Assembly: GCF_034424525.1 (NCBI RefSeq)
Contig: NZ_CP139979.1
Coordinates: 3,559,001-3,623,000 of the forward strand
DNA: 64,000 bases
Direction: 5' to 3'
From: Sphingobium yanoikuyae
GTDB lineage: Bacteria; Pseudomonadota; Alphaproteobacteria; Sphingomonadales; Sphingomonadaceae
Position numbers and translations under genes: made by a program. Numbering within the stretch: position 1 is the stretch's first letter; each line of letters begins with the position of its first letter. The notes under the pieces are model-generated. The model saw only the letters and a list, made by a program, of their open reading frames with translations. It was not told the origin of the DNA and did not search any database. Shown here piece after piece: positions 18,157 through 27,216 of the stretch.

Positions 18157-19430
18157 GGCTGCGCGCCCGGCCCCTTGTAGATGACGCCGTCCTTCATCAC
18201 GAAGCCGACCTGGCGCAGCGCGCCGATGCTGCGGGTCGGATCGCCCTCGACCGCGACCAGATCGGCGAGCAGGCCCGGCTTCACCGCGCCCAGCCGGTCG
18301 GCGATGCCGAACAGTGTCGCATTGCCGCTGGTCGCCGCAATCAGCACGTCGCGGGACGCCATGCCGGCGGCCGCCATCAACTCCGCCTCGCGGGCATTGT
18401 CGCCATGGGCAAACACGCCGACATCGCCGCCCAGGCAGATGGCGACGCCCGCCGCCCGCGCGCGATCCAGCGCCTGGCGCGCCTGCGTCACCGCCGCCGG
18501 CGCCGGTTCCGCCCCGGTCCAGCCACGATAGCGCGCGGTGGCATCGGACGCCGCTAGGGTCGGGCAATAGCCGACATTGTGCGCCTTCATCAGCGCGAAG
18601 GTCGATGCGCTGCCCTCATAGCCATGCTCGATCGTGTCGACCCCGGCCAGGATCGCCCGGCGCATCCCCTCGTCGGTGGCCGCATGGGCCGCAACCTTCC
18701 GCCCGGCGCTGTGCGCAGTCTCCACTGCCGCTGCCATTTCCGCCTGGGTGAAGGTCGGCCGGCTCGGCTCGCCCTTGCCCCAGCGATAATCGGCATAAAG
18801 TTTCACGACATCGGCGCCGGCCGCGATCTGTCGCCGCACCGCCGTCACCAGATCGGGGCCGCCGGCTTCCTCCGCGCCCAGCGGCACGACGACGCCCGGC
18901 TCGAACCCGCGCGGGCCATAGGCGCCCGGTGCCACCAGCGCGCGGGTCGCCACCAGCATGCGTGGCCCGGCGATGATCCCCTGCTCGATCGCCTGCTTGA
19001 GGCCGACGTCGGCATAGCCCGCCCCTTCGGTGCCCAGATCGCGCACGGTGGTGAAGCCCGCCATCAGCGTCGCCCGCGCCGACACCGTGGCCCGCGCGGT
19101 GCGCAGCGCCAGCGGCTCGTGCAGCACCTGATCGTCCCAGCTCGTCTCGTTATAGGGGTGCAGGAACAGGTGCGAATGGCCCTCGATCAGGCCGGGAAGC
19201 AGGGTCTTGCCGGGCAGGTCGATCACCCTTGCCCCAGACGGCACCGCGATGCCCGGTCCTGCCGCCTCGATCCGGTTGCCGCGCACCAGCACCGCCCATC
19301 CGCGATGCGACGCCGCGCCGTCGAACACCGCATCGGGGCGCAGCAGATAGAGCGCCGGCGCGGCCTCCTGTGCCACGGCCGGCATCGGCGCGACGAACAG
19401 AAAGGCCAGCAGGATCAAAAGCCTGTGCAT
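18153..19430 (-). CDS. exported metal-dependent amidohydrolase, prolidase/imidazolonepropionase-like
   Basis: A 425-residue protein with a signal peptide ending at AVAQ. It has the amidohydrolase metal site [10 protein letters not shown], a lysine in DVVKLYAD, histidines in [10 protein letters not shown] and DTIEHGYEG, and the aspartate in CLGGDVGVF. This pattern matches periplasmic Xaa-Pro dipeptidase-like and related amidohydrolases. The start at 19430 is favoured over an ATG nine bases upstream because the GGGGG site needs that spacing. It is divergent from the acylase gene, 66 bp away, and coupled to the POT transporter, which suggests cleavage of peptides before uptake. Exact substrate unknown. 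Confidence 0.85.
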   Translation of the reverse strand: MHRLLILLAFLFVAPMPAVAQEAAPALYLLRPDAVFDGAASHRGWAVLVRGNRIEAAGPGIAVPSGARVIDLPGKTLLPGLIEGHSHLFLHPYNETSWDDQVLHEPLALRTARATVSARATLMAGFTTVRDLGTEGAGYADVGLKQAIEQGIIAGPRMLVATRALVAPGAYGPRGFEPGVVVPLGAEEAGGPDLVTAVRRQIAAGADVVKLYADYRWGKGEPSRPTFTQAEMAAAVETAHSAGRKVAAHAATDEGMRRAILAGVDTIEHGYEGSASTFALMKAHNVGYCPTLAASDATARYRGWTGAEPAPAAVTQARQALDRARAAGVAICLGGDVGVFAHGDNAREAELMAAAGMASRDVLIAATSGNATLFGIADRLGAVKPGLLADLVAVEGDPTRSIGALRQVGFVMKDGVIYKGPGAQP

Positions 19431-19496
19431 CGATATCATCCCCCTTGACGGGAGGCTGCTTGCGCCGCCCCGCCCCCTTCATTACTCCCCCTCTCT

Positions 19497-21659
19497 ATGA
19501 CGAAATTCCTGCCGCGCGCCACCTCCCTTGCGGGGGCATTGGTCGCTCTTGCCGCCTGCCCTGCCCTTGCCCAATCGCCGACCGCGCTCTCGCCGGCCAA
19601 GGTCACCATCACCCGCGATCAGTGGGGCATCGCCCATGTCCATGGCGCGACCGATGCCGATGCCGTGTTCGGCATGGTCTATGCCCAGGCCGAAGACGAC
19701 TTCAACCGGATCGAGACCAATTATCTGGTCAACTTGGGCCGCCTCGCCGAAGCCGAGGGCGAAAAGGCGATCTGGCAGGATCTGCGCCAGCGCCTGTTCA
19801 TCGATCCTGCCCGGTTGCAGGCCGACTATGCCCGCAGCCCGGCCTGGCTCAAGAAGCTGATGCAGGCCTGGGCCGATGGCCTGAATTATTATCTCTCCAC
19901 CCATCCGATGGTGAAGCCGCGCGTCATCACCCGGTTCGAGCCGTGGATGGCACTGAGCTTCACCGAAGGCAGCATCGGCGGCGATATCGAGCGGGTGCCG
20001 CTGACCCAGCTCCAGGCCTTTTACGAGAAGAAACCGGTGGCGCTCACCATGCTGGAACAGGGCCTCGCCTATCGCGAGCCGCAGGGATCGAACGGCTTTG
20101 CCATCGCGCCGTCGCGGACGGAAGGCGGCCATGCCCTGCTGATGATCAATCCGCACACCAGCTTCTTCTTCCGGTCCGAACTGCAGATGAGCAGCGACGA
20201 GGGGCTGGACGCTTATGGCGCGGTCACCTGGGGCCAGTTCTTCATCTATCAGGGCTTCAACCGTCATATCGGCTGGATGCACACATCGAGCGGCATCGAC
20301 AATGTCGATGAGTTTGCCGAAACGATCGTGCCGCAGGGCGATCGCCTCTTCTACCGCTATGGCAAGGAATTGCGCCCGGTCACCGAAAAGACCATCGCCA
20401 TTTCCTACCGCACCGAAGACGGCAAGCTCGCCCAGCGCGCCTTCACCGGCTACTCCACCCATCATGGCCCGATCGTGCGGACCGAGGGCGACAAGTGGAT
20501 CGCCTTCGCGCTGATGAACAAGCCGGTGCCGGCGCTGGAGCAAAGCTATCTGCGCACCAAGACCAGCGATTATGCGAGCTTCCTCAAGGTCGCGGAGAAT
20601 AAGGCGAACAGCAGCAACAACACGCTGCTGGCCGACGACAAGGGCGAGATCGCCTATCTCCACCCGCAATTCGTGCCGATCCGCGACGATCGCTTCGACT
20701 ATACGAAGCCGGTGGACGGCAGCGACCCGGCGACCGACTGGCGCGGTTTGCATGACCTGTCCAGCCTGCCCCAGGCGGTGAACCCGAAGGGCGGCTGGGC
20801 GATGAACACCAATAACTGGCCCTGGACGGCCGCCGGCGCGGATAGCCCACAGCGCGCGGCCTTCCCTCGCTACATGGATCAGGCCGGTGAGAATCCGCGC
20901 GGCCCCCATGCCCAGATCGTGCTGTCGGCCAATGAGCATTTCACCCTCGATAGCCTGATCGGCGCGGCCTATGATCCCTATCTGACCGGCTTTGCCCGGC
21001 TGATCCCCGGCCTGATCGCGGCGCAGGACAGGGCGCCCGATCCGGCGCTGGCCGATGCGGTGCAGAGCCTGCGCGGCTGGGACTATAAATGGAGCCTGAC
21101 CTCGACCCAGACCTCGCTCGCGGTCTTCTGGGGCGAGGCGCTGTGGAAGGCGGTGGCTCCGGCCGCCAAGGAAGCGGACCTGTCCACCATCGACTATATG
21201 GCGACCCGCGCGACCGACGCGCAGAAGCTGGCGGCGCTGCGCGAGGCGGTCGAGCGGCTGACCGCCGATTTCGGCAGCATCGCCGTGCCCTGGGGCGAGA
21301 TCAACCGCTATCAGCGCAATGACGGCGCGATCGTCCAGACGTTCGACGATGCCAAGCCCAGCACCCCCATTCCCTTCGCCTCGTCGCAATGGGGATCGCT
21401 CGCCGCCTTCGGTGCGGCGCGCTATCCGGGCACGAAGCGCTATTATGGCACCAAGGGCAACAGCTTCGTCGCGGCGGTCGAGTTCGGGCCGAAGGTCGTC
21501 GCCCGCGCGGTCAGCGCCGGCGGCGAGAGCGGCGATCCCCACTCGCCCCATTTCGCCGATCAGGTCGACCTCTATGCCAAGGGCGATCTGCGCCCGGTCT
21601 ATTTCTACCCCGAAGACATCAAGGCCCATGCCGTGCGCACCTATCGGCCCGGCGAATAA
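19497..21659 (+). CDS. penicillin acylase-type Ntn hydrolase, exported
   Basis: A 720-residue precursor with a signal peptide ending at ALAQ. Family members autocleave before a nucleophilic serine; here the site is EPQGSNGFAI with Ser198, and an Asn-rich segment (NSSNNTLLADD) and NTNNWP follow in the beta chain. The family hydrolyses amide bonds of penicillins, cephalosporins, N-acyl-homoserine lactones or N-acyl amino acids in the periplasm. Length is typical. Together with the adjacent amidohydrolases and dipeptidase it suggests breakdown of acylated peptides or amides. Substrate cannot be assigned; lactone acylase (quorum quenching) is one option. Confidence 0.88.
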   Translation: MTKFLPRATSLAGALVALAACPALAQSPTALSPAKVTITRDQWGIAHVHGATDADAVFGMVYAQAEDDFNRIETNYLVNLGRLAEAEGEKAIWQDLRQRLFIDPARLQADYARSPAWLKKLMQAWADGLNYYLSTHPMVKPRVITRFEPWMALSFTEGSIGGDIERVPLTQLQAFYEKKPVALTMLEQGLAYREPQGSNGFAIAPSRTEGGHALLMINPHTSFFFRSELQMSSDEGLDAYGAVTWGQFFIYQGFNRHIGWMHTSSGIDNVDEFAETIVPQGDRLFYRYGKELRPVTEKTIAISYRTEDGKLAQRAFTGYSTHHGPIVRTEGDKWIAFALMNKPVPALEQSYLRTKTSDYASFLKVAENKANSSNNTLLADDKGEIAYLHPQFVPIRDDRFDYTKPVDGSDPATDWRGLHDLSSLPQAVNPKGGWAMNTNNWPWTAAGADSPQRAAFPRYMDQAGENPRGPHAQIVLSANEHFTLDSLIGAAYDPYLTGFARLIPGLIAAQDRAPDPALADAVQSLRGWDYKWSLTSTQTSLAVFWGEALWKAVAPAAKEADLSTIDYMATRATDAQKLAALREAVERLTADFGSIAVPWGEINRYQRNDGAIVQTFDDAKPSTPIPFASSQWGSLAAFGAARYPGTKRYYGTKGNSFVAAVEFGPKVVARAVSAGGESGDPHSPHFADQVDLYAKGDLRPVYFYPEDIKAHAVRTYRPGE

Positions 21660-21665
21660 GGATAG

Positions 21666-23033
21666 ATGATGAGAAGCGCCCGCCTTGCTGCCCTGATCGC
21701 CTGCGCCCTGCCCTTCGCCACCTTCGCCCAGCCGCCCAAGCCGGCCGAGGAAGTGGTGCTCTATAGCAGCGCGACCATCATCGACGGCACCGGCGCGGCG
21801 CCGCGCGGCAATCAGGACATGCTGGTGCGCGGCGAGCGGATCGCCGCATTGGCGCCGCATGGCAGCCTGCCCGCCGCCGATGTCGCCGGCGCCAAGCAGG
21901 TCGATCTGGCCGGCCGCTATGTCATCCCCGGCCTGATCGACAGCCATGTCCATATGGCGACCCCGCCCAACGCCACCCAGGCCAAGGCGATGCTGCGCCG
22001 CAATCTCTATGGCGGGGTGACGGCAGTGCGCGACATGGCCGACGATCTGCGATCGGTCGGCGAACTGGCGCGCGAGGCGCGCATGGCGGAGATCCCTGCG
22101 CCCGACATCTACTATGCCGCGATCATGGCCGGCCGGCCCTTCTTCGCCGATCCGCGCGTTGCCGCCGCCAGCCAGGGGGTGACGCCGGGCACCGCGCCCT
22201 GGATGCAGGCGATCGACGACAGGACCGACCTAAAGGAAGCCATCACCCTCGCCCGTGGCACATCGGCCAGCGCGATCAAGGTCTATGCCGACCTCACTCC
22301 GCGTCAGGTGAAAGCCGTGACCGCCGCCGCCCATCGCCAGCATATGCTGGTCTGGGCGCATAGTTCGGTCTTCCCCACCCGCCCGGCCGACGTGATCGCC
22401 GCCGGCCCGGACGTGATCAGCCATGTCTGCTATCTCGCCTATCAGCGCGAGCCGGTGATGCTGGCGGCTTATGAGGACCGGACGCCGGTGCATGAAAATC
22501 TGCTGGCGCCGGGCGATGATGATCCGGTGATGGCCGACCTGTTCCGCGCGATGCTGAAACAGGGCACGATCCTCGACGCGACCGGCGCGCTGTTCGTGAA
22601 ATATGAGGCCAGGCGCAAGGCCGATCCCAAGGCGAAGCCGCTGCGCTGCACCGGCGACCTCACCATCCGCCTGACCCGTCAGGCGTGGAAGATGGGCGTT
22701 CCCATCTCCACCGGCACCGATTTCGTCGGCGAGGTCGAGAACCCGTGGCCTGCGGTTCATGAGGAACTGCTCTTCCTCGCCCGCAATGTCGGCATGCCGC
22801 CGGTCGAGGTGATCCGGTCCGCCACGCTGGTCGGCGCGCAGGCGGCGGGTCAGGGCAAGGAAATGGGCTCGATCGAACCGGGCAAGCTTGCCAATTTCGT
22901 GGTGCTGAAAAGCGACCCGGTCGCCGACATCGCCAATATCCAGACGATCGAGACGGTGGTGAAGCGCGGCAAAGCCTATGCCCGCACCGCCTATGTGCCG
23001 GTGACCAAGCAAGAGATGGGGGACGACGAATGA
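21666..23033 (+). CDS. exported amidohydrolase family protein
   Basis: A 455-residue protein with a signal peptide ending at FAQP. It carries GLIDSHVHMA (metal ligands), a lysine in SAIKVYAD, His in VWAHSS and ISHVCYL, and the aspartate in STGTDFVGE. It starts six bases after the acylase stop and its own stop overlaps the following dipeptidase start by four bases, so it is part of a tightly coupled operon. By relation to periplasmic amidohydrolases of the same type it probably cleaves dipeptide- or amide-like products of the acylase. It differs from the 18153-19430 enzyme by an insertion around residues 260-320. Confidence 0.85.
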   Translation: MMRSARLAALIACALPFATFAQPPKPAEEVVLYSSATIIDGTGAAPRGNQDMLVRGERIAALAPHGSLPAADVAGAKQVDLAGRYVIPGLIDSHVHMATPPNATQAKAMLRRNLYGGVTAVRDMADDLRSVGELAREARMAEIPAPDIYYAAIMAGRPFFADPRVAAASQGVTPGTAPWMQAIDDRTDLKEAITLARGTSASAIKVYADLTPRQVKAVTAAAHRQHMLVWAHSSVFPTRPADVIAAGPDVISHVCYLAYQREPVMLAAYEDRTPVHENLLAPGDDDPVMADLFRAMLKQGTILDATGALFVKYEARRKADPKAKPLRCTGDLTIRLTRQAWKMGVPISTGTDFVGEVENPWPAVHEELLFLARNVGMPPVEVIRSATLVGAQAAGQGKEMGSIEPGKLANFVVLKSDPVADIANIQTIETVVKRGKAYARTAYVPVTKQEMGDDE

Positions 23034-24154
23034 AGCTGGATCGGCGCAATTTCATGGGCGTATCGGCCGCGATGCTGGCCGCCGGCAGTGCCCGCGCGGC
23101 GGGCGTGGACGCCGATCCGATCAAGGACATGATCGTCATCAATGCGCTGGGCGGCCTGGGCGATCCCAACCAGCCGGCCGATTCCCTCGTTCCGCAGTTC
23201 AGCCCGCGCGTTCTGGCCGAAGCCCATGCCTCGGGCCTGACCGCGGTCAACATCACCATCGGCTATGTCTCCGGGTCGGCGGACCCGTTCGAGCAGAGCG
23301 TGCGCGAAGTCGCCGAGACCGATGCGCAGGTCCGCGCCAACAGCCGCGACCTGATGAAGATTCTGACCGCCGCCGATATCCGTCGCGCCAAGGCGGAGGG
23401 GAAAGTGGGCCTGATCTACGGATTCCAGAATGGCGCGATGATGGGGCAGGATGCCAGCCGGGTCGACATTTTCGCCAATCTGGGCGTGCGCATCTTCCAG
23501 CTGACCTACAATCCCGCCAACCAGTTGGGCGACGGATCGATGGCACCGGGCAATCGCGGCCTGACCCCGTTCGGGCGCGAGGTGGTGGCGCGTTGCAATG
23601 CGCAGAGGGTGATGGTCGACCTGTCGCACAGCGGCGAACAGACCTGCCTGGAGGCGGCGCGCATCTCGAAACAGCCGATCTCGATCAATCATACCGGCTG
23701 CCGCGCCGTCACCAACCTGCCCCGCAACAAGACCGACGCGGAATTGAAGCTGGTCGCCGATCGAGGCGGCTTCATCGGCATCTATTTCATGCCTTTCCTC
23801 GATATGTCCGGCCATGCCCGCGCCGAGCATGTCGTCGCCCATATCGACCATGCGGTGAAGCTGTGCGGCGAGGATCATGTCGGTATCGGCACCGACGGCA
23901 CGGTGACGCAGATCGACGATCTCAAGGCCTATGAGGCGGTGCTGGCGAAGGAAATCGCCGCACGTCAGGCCGCCGGCATCAGCGCCAAAGGCGAACGGCC
24001 CGACACCTATCCCTTCGTCGTCGACCTGCGCGGCCCGGACCAGTTCCGCAAGCTCATTGGGCTGCTGCGCGCCAAGGGCTATTCGACGGCCCGGATCGAG
24101 AAGATATTGGGCGGCAATTTCCTTGCCTATGCGCAAACCATCTGGGGAGCATGA
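23030..24154 (+). CDS. membrane dipeptidase (M19, renal dipeptidase-like)
   Basis: A 374-residue protein with a Tat-like N-terminus (LDRRNFMGVS) ending near ARAA. Residues further in match the M19 binuclear zinc hydrolases: GFQNG, FQLTYNPANQLGDG, VMVDLSHSGEQT, and ISINHTGCRAVTN, with a final GGNFLAY segment. M19 enzymes cleave dipeptides, often with a D-residue at the C-terminal position, and some open beta-lactams. The expected first HxD metal motif is replaced by INALGGLGD near residues 38-46, so the alpha-metal site may be altered, as also happens in several M19 homologues. The start overlaps the upstream stop (ATGA). Confidence 0.85.
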   Translation: MKLDRRNFMGVSAAMLAAGSARAAGVDADPIKDMIVINALGGLGDPNQPADSLVPQFSPRVLAEAHASGLTAVNITIGYVSGSADPFEQSVREVAETDAQVRANSRDLMKILTAADIRRAKAEGKVGLIYGFQNGAMMGQDASRVDIFANLGVRIFQLTYNPANQLGDGSMAPGNRGLTPFGREVVARCNAQRVMVDLSHSGEQTCLEAARISKQPISINHTGCRAVTNLPRNKTDAELKLVADRGGFIGIYFMPFLDMSGHARAEHVVAHIDHAVKLCGEDHVGIGTDGTVTQIDDLKAYEAVLAKEIAARQAAGISAKGERPDTYPFVVDLRGPDQFRKLIGLLRAKGYSTARIEKILGGNFLAYAQTIWGA

Positions 24155-24158
24155 ACCG

Positions 24159-25031
24159 ATGCTGGCAGGCGTAGAACTGGGCGGCACCAAGTGCATCTGC
24201 GTCCTGGGCACCGGACCGGACGATATCCGGGCGCAGGTGGAAATTCCGACCACCACGCCCACCGAAACCCTGTCGGCGGTGGCCGGGACATTGGCCGGAT
24301 GGGATTTCGCCGCGCTGGGCCTTGGCAGCTTCGGACCGCTTGATCTTGATCCGGCGTCGGCCAGTTTCGGCTCGATCGTCAGCACGCCCAAGCCGGGCTG
24401 GAGCGGAACGGACATCACCCACCTCGCGGCCGGACGCCCCTTCATGGTCGATACCGACGTCAATGGTGCGGCGCTGGCCGAAGGTCGCTGGGGCGCGGCG
24501 CAGGGGTTGACCAGCTGGGCCTATGTCACGGTCGGCACCGGCATCGGCGTGGGCAGCATCGTGTCCGGCATGCCCGTGCGCGGACTGGGCCATAGCGAGG
24601 CCGGGCATATGCGCGTGCCGCGCACCGCCGGAGACGATTTTGCAGGCAATTGCCCCTTCCACGGCGATTGTCTGGAGGGACTGGCCAATGGTCCCGCGAT
24701 CGAGGCGCGGACCGGCCAGCGCGGACGCGATGTGTCCGCTGATGATCCGCAATGGTCGTTCGTCGCCCATGCACTGGCGGCGATGTGCCATAATCTGGCG
24801 CTGACCAGCCTGCCCCAGCGTATCCTGATCGGCGGCGGCGTCGCCATGGGCCAGCCCCAGTTGATGCCGTTGATCCGCGATCGACTGACCGCCAGCCTGG
24901 CGGCCTATGGCGCGGCCGCGACGATCGCATCGATGGACGACTATGTCGCCCACCCGGCACTGGGCGACCGCGCCGGGCCGCTCGGGACGATCGCCCTTGC
25001 CGACATGGCCCTGGCGGCATCGCAGCGCTGA
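24159..25031 (+). CDS. ROK-family sugar kinase, fructokinase type
   Basis: The 290-residue cytoplasmic protein opens with the phosphate-binding loop GVELGGTKC. It has DTDVNGAALAE around the catalytic aspartate and a zinc site of the fructokinase branch, CPFHGDCLEG (Cys165, His168, Cys171). It should phosphorylate fructose or a related hexose with ATP. It starts four bases after the dipeptidase stop, which is an odd place for a sugar kinase and hints that the imported compound carries a sugar or that the gene was inserted here. RBS GGGGAG lies ten bases upstream. Confidence 0.85.
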   Translation: MLAGVELGGTKCICVLGTGPDDIRAQVEIPTTTPTETLSAVAGTLAGWDFAALGLGSFGPLDLDPASASFGSIVSTPKPGWSGTDITHLAAGRPFMVDTDVNGAALAEGRWGAAQGLTSWAYVTVGTGIGVGSIVSGMPVRGLGHSEAGHMRVPRTAGDDFAGNCPFHGDCLEGLANGPAIEARTGQRGRDVSADDPQWSFVAHALAAMCHNLALTSLPQRILIGGGVAMGQPQLMPLIRDRLTASLAAYGAAATIASMDDYVAHPALGDRAGPLGTIALADMALAASQR

Positions 25032-25042
25032 TCGCCACACGG

Positions 25043-26515
25043 ATGCTGCGCCCCTGGACCCTGCCGCTCAAGGAACGGGTGCGGATCGCGCCGGACAGCC
25101 CGCGCTACATGCAGATCGCCCATGGGCTGATCCACGAGATCGAGCGCGGCCGGCTGTTGCCCGGCGAATTCCTGCCAAGCAGCCGGGAGCTGGCCGCCGC
25201 GCTGGAGGTCAATCGCAAGACCATCGTCACCGCCTATGAGGAACTGATCGCGCAGGGCTGGCTGGTGAGCGCAGGCACGCGCGGCACGATCGTGTCGACC
25301 TCCCTGCCCAGCAGCGACGATGCCCCTGCCCCGCCGATCGCCCCCGACACGCGCCAGCCGGACGAAACCGAATATCCCTTCCTTGCCGCGCCCGACCGGC
25401 TGATCGCCATCCCGGCGGGCAAATGGCGCAAGCTGGACGAGGGCGTCGCCGACGGGCGCCTCTTCCCCGCCGACCTGCTGGCCCGCGCCTATCGCAAGGC
25501 GGCGGAGGGGGCCTCGCGCGCCAATGCGCTTCACTATCGCGACCCGCGCGGGTCGCCACGGCTGCGGCAGGAAATTGCCAGCATGTTGCGGCGCCAGCGC
25601 GGGCTGATGGTCGGCGCGGAAAATATCTGCATCACCCGCGGCAGCCAGATGGGCGTGTTCCTGACCGCGCGCATCCTGATCCGGCCGGGCGACGCGGTGC
25701 TGGTCGAACGGCTGACCTATGAGCCGGCGGTCGCCGCCTTCCGCGCCTGTGGGGCCAAGATCGTCACGGTCGGGCTGGACGAAGACGGGGTCGATGTCGC
25801 CGATGTCGAGCGGGCCTGTCGCAAGCATCGCGTCCGCGCCATCTTCGTGACGCCGCACCACCAGTTCCCGACCACCGTGTCGATGCGGCCCGAAAGGCGG
25901 CTGCGCCTGCTGGAACTGGCGCGGCAATTCGCCTTCGCGATCATCGAGGATGATTATGACCATGAGTTCCACTTCGGCGCGCAGCCGCTGCTGCCGATGG
26001 CGAGCTACGCGCCGGCGCGGGTGATCTATGCCGGGTCGATGTCCAAGCTGCTCGTGCCGGCGCTGCGCATCGGCTATATCGCTGCCGCGCCCAAGGTCGT
26101 CGACGCGCTGGCCTATCAGATCTCGCTGATCGACGGCATGGGCAATACCGTGACGGAGGAGGCCGCCGCCGAACTGCTGGAGAGCGGCGAGGTGCGCCGC
26201 CATGTGCGCAAGACGGCGCAGATCTACGCCCGGCGGCGCGATGCCTTCGCGCGCAATCTTGACAGCGAAATGGACAGGTTGATCGATTATCGCCTGCCCG
26301 ATGGCGGCCTCGCCTTCTGGTTGCAGTTCAAGGACATGGCCGCGTTGGACCGGCTGGAAGCGCGGGCACCCGAGATCGGCCTCAGCTTCGCCTCCTCGCA
26401 CAGCTATGCGGCCGAGGAAGGGACCGAGCGGGGGCTGCGCATCGGCTTTGCCAGCCTGACCGAGGAGGAGGCGAAAGAGGTGTTGCAGGCGTTGCGCCGC
26501 TGCGCCGAACCCTGA
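25043..26515 (+). CDS. MocR-family regulator (GntR helix-turn-helix plus PLP aminotransferase-like domain)
   Basis: A 490-residue protein with a GntR-type winged helix at residues about 18-85 (LLPGEFLPSSRELAAALEVNRKT) and a fold-type I aminotransferase-like domain from about 125 to the end. The PLP-binding lysine is visible in AGSMSKLLVPALRIGY (Lys335). MocR regulators sense an amine or amino acid through PLP. It lies immediately upstream of a short region with repeated TTGGA half-sites, and the next genes (PaiB-like, amidohydrolase, TonB receptor) are plausible targets. Which ligand it senses is unknown. Confidence 0.9.
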   Translation: MLRPWTLPLKERVRIAPDSPRYMQIAHGLIHEIERGRLLPGEFLPSSRELAAALEVNRKTIVTAYEELIAQGWLVSAGTRGTIVSTSLPSSDDAPAPPIAPDTRQPDETEYPFLAAPDRLIAIPAGKWRKLDEGVADGRLFPADLLARAYRKAAEGASRANALHYRDPRGSPRLRQEIASMLRRQRGLMVGAENICITRGSQMGVFLTARILIRPGDAVLVERLTYEPAVAAFRACGAKIVTVGLDEDGVDVADVERACRKHRVRAIFVTPHHQFPTTVSMRPERRLRLLELARQFAFAIIEDDYDHEFHFGAQPLLPMASYAPARVIYAGSMSKLLVPALRIGYIAAAPKVVDALAYQISLIDGMGNTVTEEAAAELLESGEVRRHVRKTAQIYARRRDAFARNLDSEMDRLIDYRLPDGGLAFWLQFKDMAALDRLEARAPEIGLSFASSHSYAAEEGTERGLRIGFASLTEEEAKEVLQALRRCAEP

Positions 26516-26522
26516 TCCTTAC

Positions 26523-26568
26523 TTGGACCCCTTCACTTTCCTGAATTGGATGTTTCGGGCGGGTCCAA
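26523..26568. promoter_or_regulatory. candidate MocR operator upstream of the PaiB-like gene
   Basis: TTGGACCC (26523-26530) and GGGTCCAA (26561-26568) are perfect inverted 8-bp arms 30 bp apart, and a third TTGGA copy lies at 26546, 23 bp (about two turns) after the first in direct orientation. MocR regulators are known to bind direct repeats, sometimes plus an inverted half-site. The site is just after the MocR gene and 16 bp before the PaiB-like start. No clear promoter boxes were seen within it. Confidence 0.45.
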
Positions 26569-26583
26569 TGCCGGCGCAGTGTC

Positions 26584-27216
26584 ATGCATATGAAATATGC
26601 GCCCCGCTCCCCGGACGACATCGTCACCCTGATCGGCGACCATCCGCTCTGCTGGATCGTCTCCCATAGCGAGGCCGGCTTCGGCGCGACGCCCCTGCCA
26701 CTGCTGGCCGAATGCGACGCGGACGGTGCGCTGGTGTCGTTGCTGGGCCATTTTGCCCTGTCCAACCCGCAGGTCGCGCAACTGCGCGCGGCGCCCCGCG
26801 CCACCGTGCTGGTGAACGGGCCGCAGGGCTATATCTCGCCCGAAATGCAGTCGAACCCCACATGGGTGCCGACCTGGAACTATGCGATGGCGGTGCTGAC
26901 CGTCGATGTCGAGCTTCTGCCGGAAGCGACGCGCGAGTCGATCGAAACGCTGACCGACCGGATGGAGGCGGGCCGCGCCGCCCCCTGGCATATCGATGAT
27001 GCCGGCGCGCGGCTGGAGCCGATGATGAAGCATATCATCGGCTTTCGTGCCCATGTCCGCGCGATCGACGGCCGGTTCAAGCTGGGCCGCGACGAAAGCC
27101 GCCAGGGCATCAACGAGATTGTCGGCAGCCTGTCCCCCGGCGGGCTGCGCGACTGGATGCAGATCTACAATGAGGACCGGCTGGACGAAACCAGCCACGA
27201 GGGAGCAGAGCAATGA
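26584..27216 (+). CDS. PaiB-like FMN-binding split-barrel protein
   Basis: A 210-residue cytoplasmic protein with PaiB features: GATPLPLL and GHFALSNPQ in the first half, PTWVPTWNYA in the middle, and KLGRDESRQ near residue 160. PaiB-type proteins bind FMN or haem-like cofactors through a split barrel and were first described as negative regulators of sporulation and protease genes, but most are of unknown role. Its stop overlaps the amidohydrolase start (ATGA), so the two are coupled. It may be an oxidoreductase rather than a regulator. Confidence 0.85.
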   Translation: MHMKYAPRSPDDIVTLIGDHPLCWIVSHSEAGFGATPLPLLAECDADGALVSLLGHFALSNPQVAQLRAAPRATVLVNGPQGYISPEMQSNPTWVPTWNYAMAVLTVDVELLPEATRESIETLTDRMEAGRAAPWHIDDAGARLEPMMKHIIGFRAHVRAIDGRFKLGRDESRQGINEIVGSLSPGGLRDWMQIYNEDRLDETSHEGAEQ

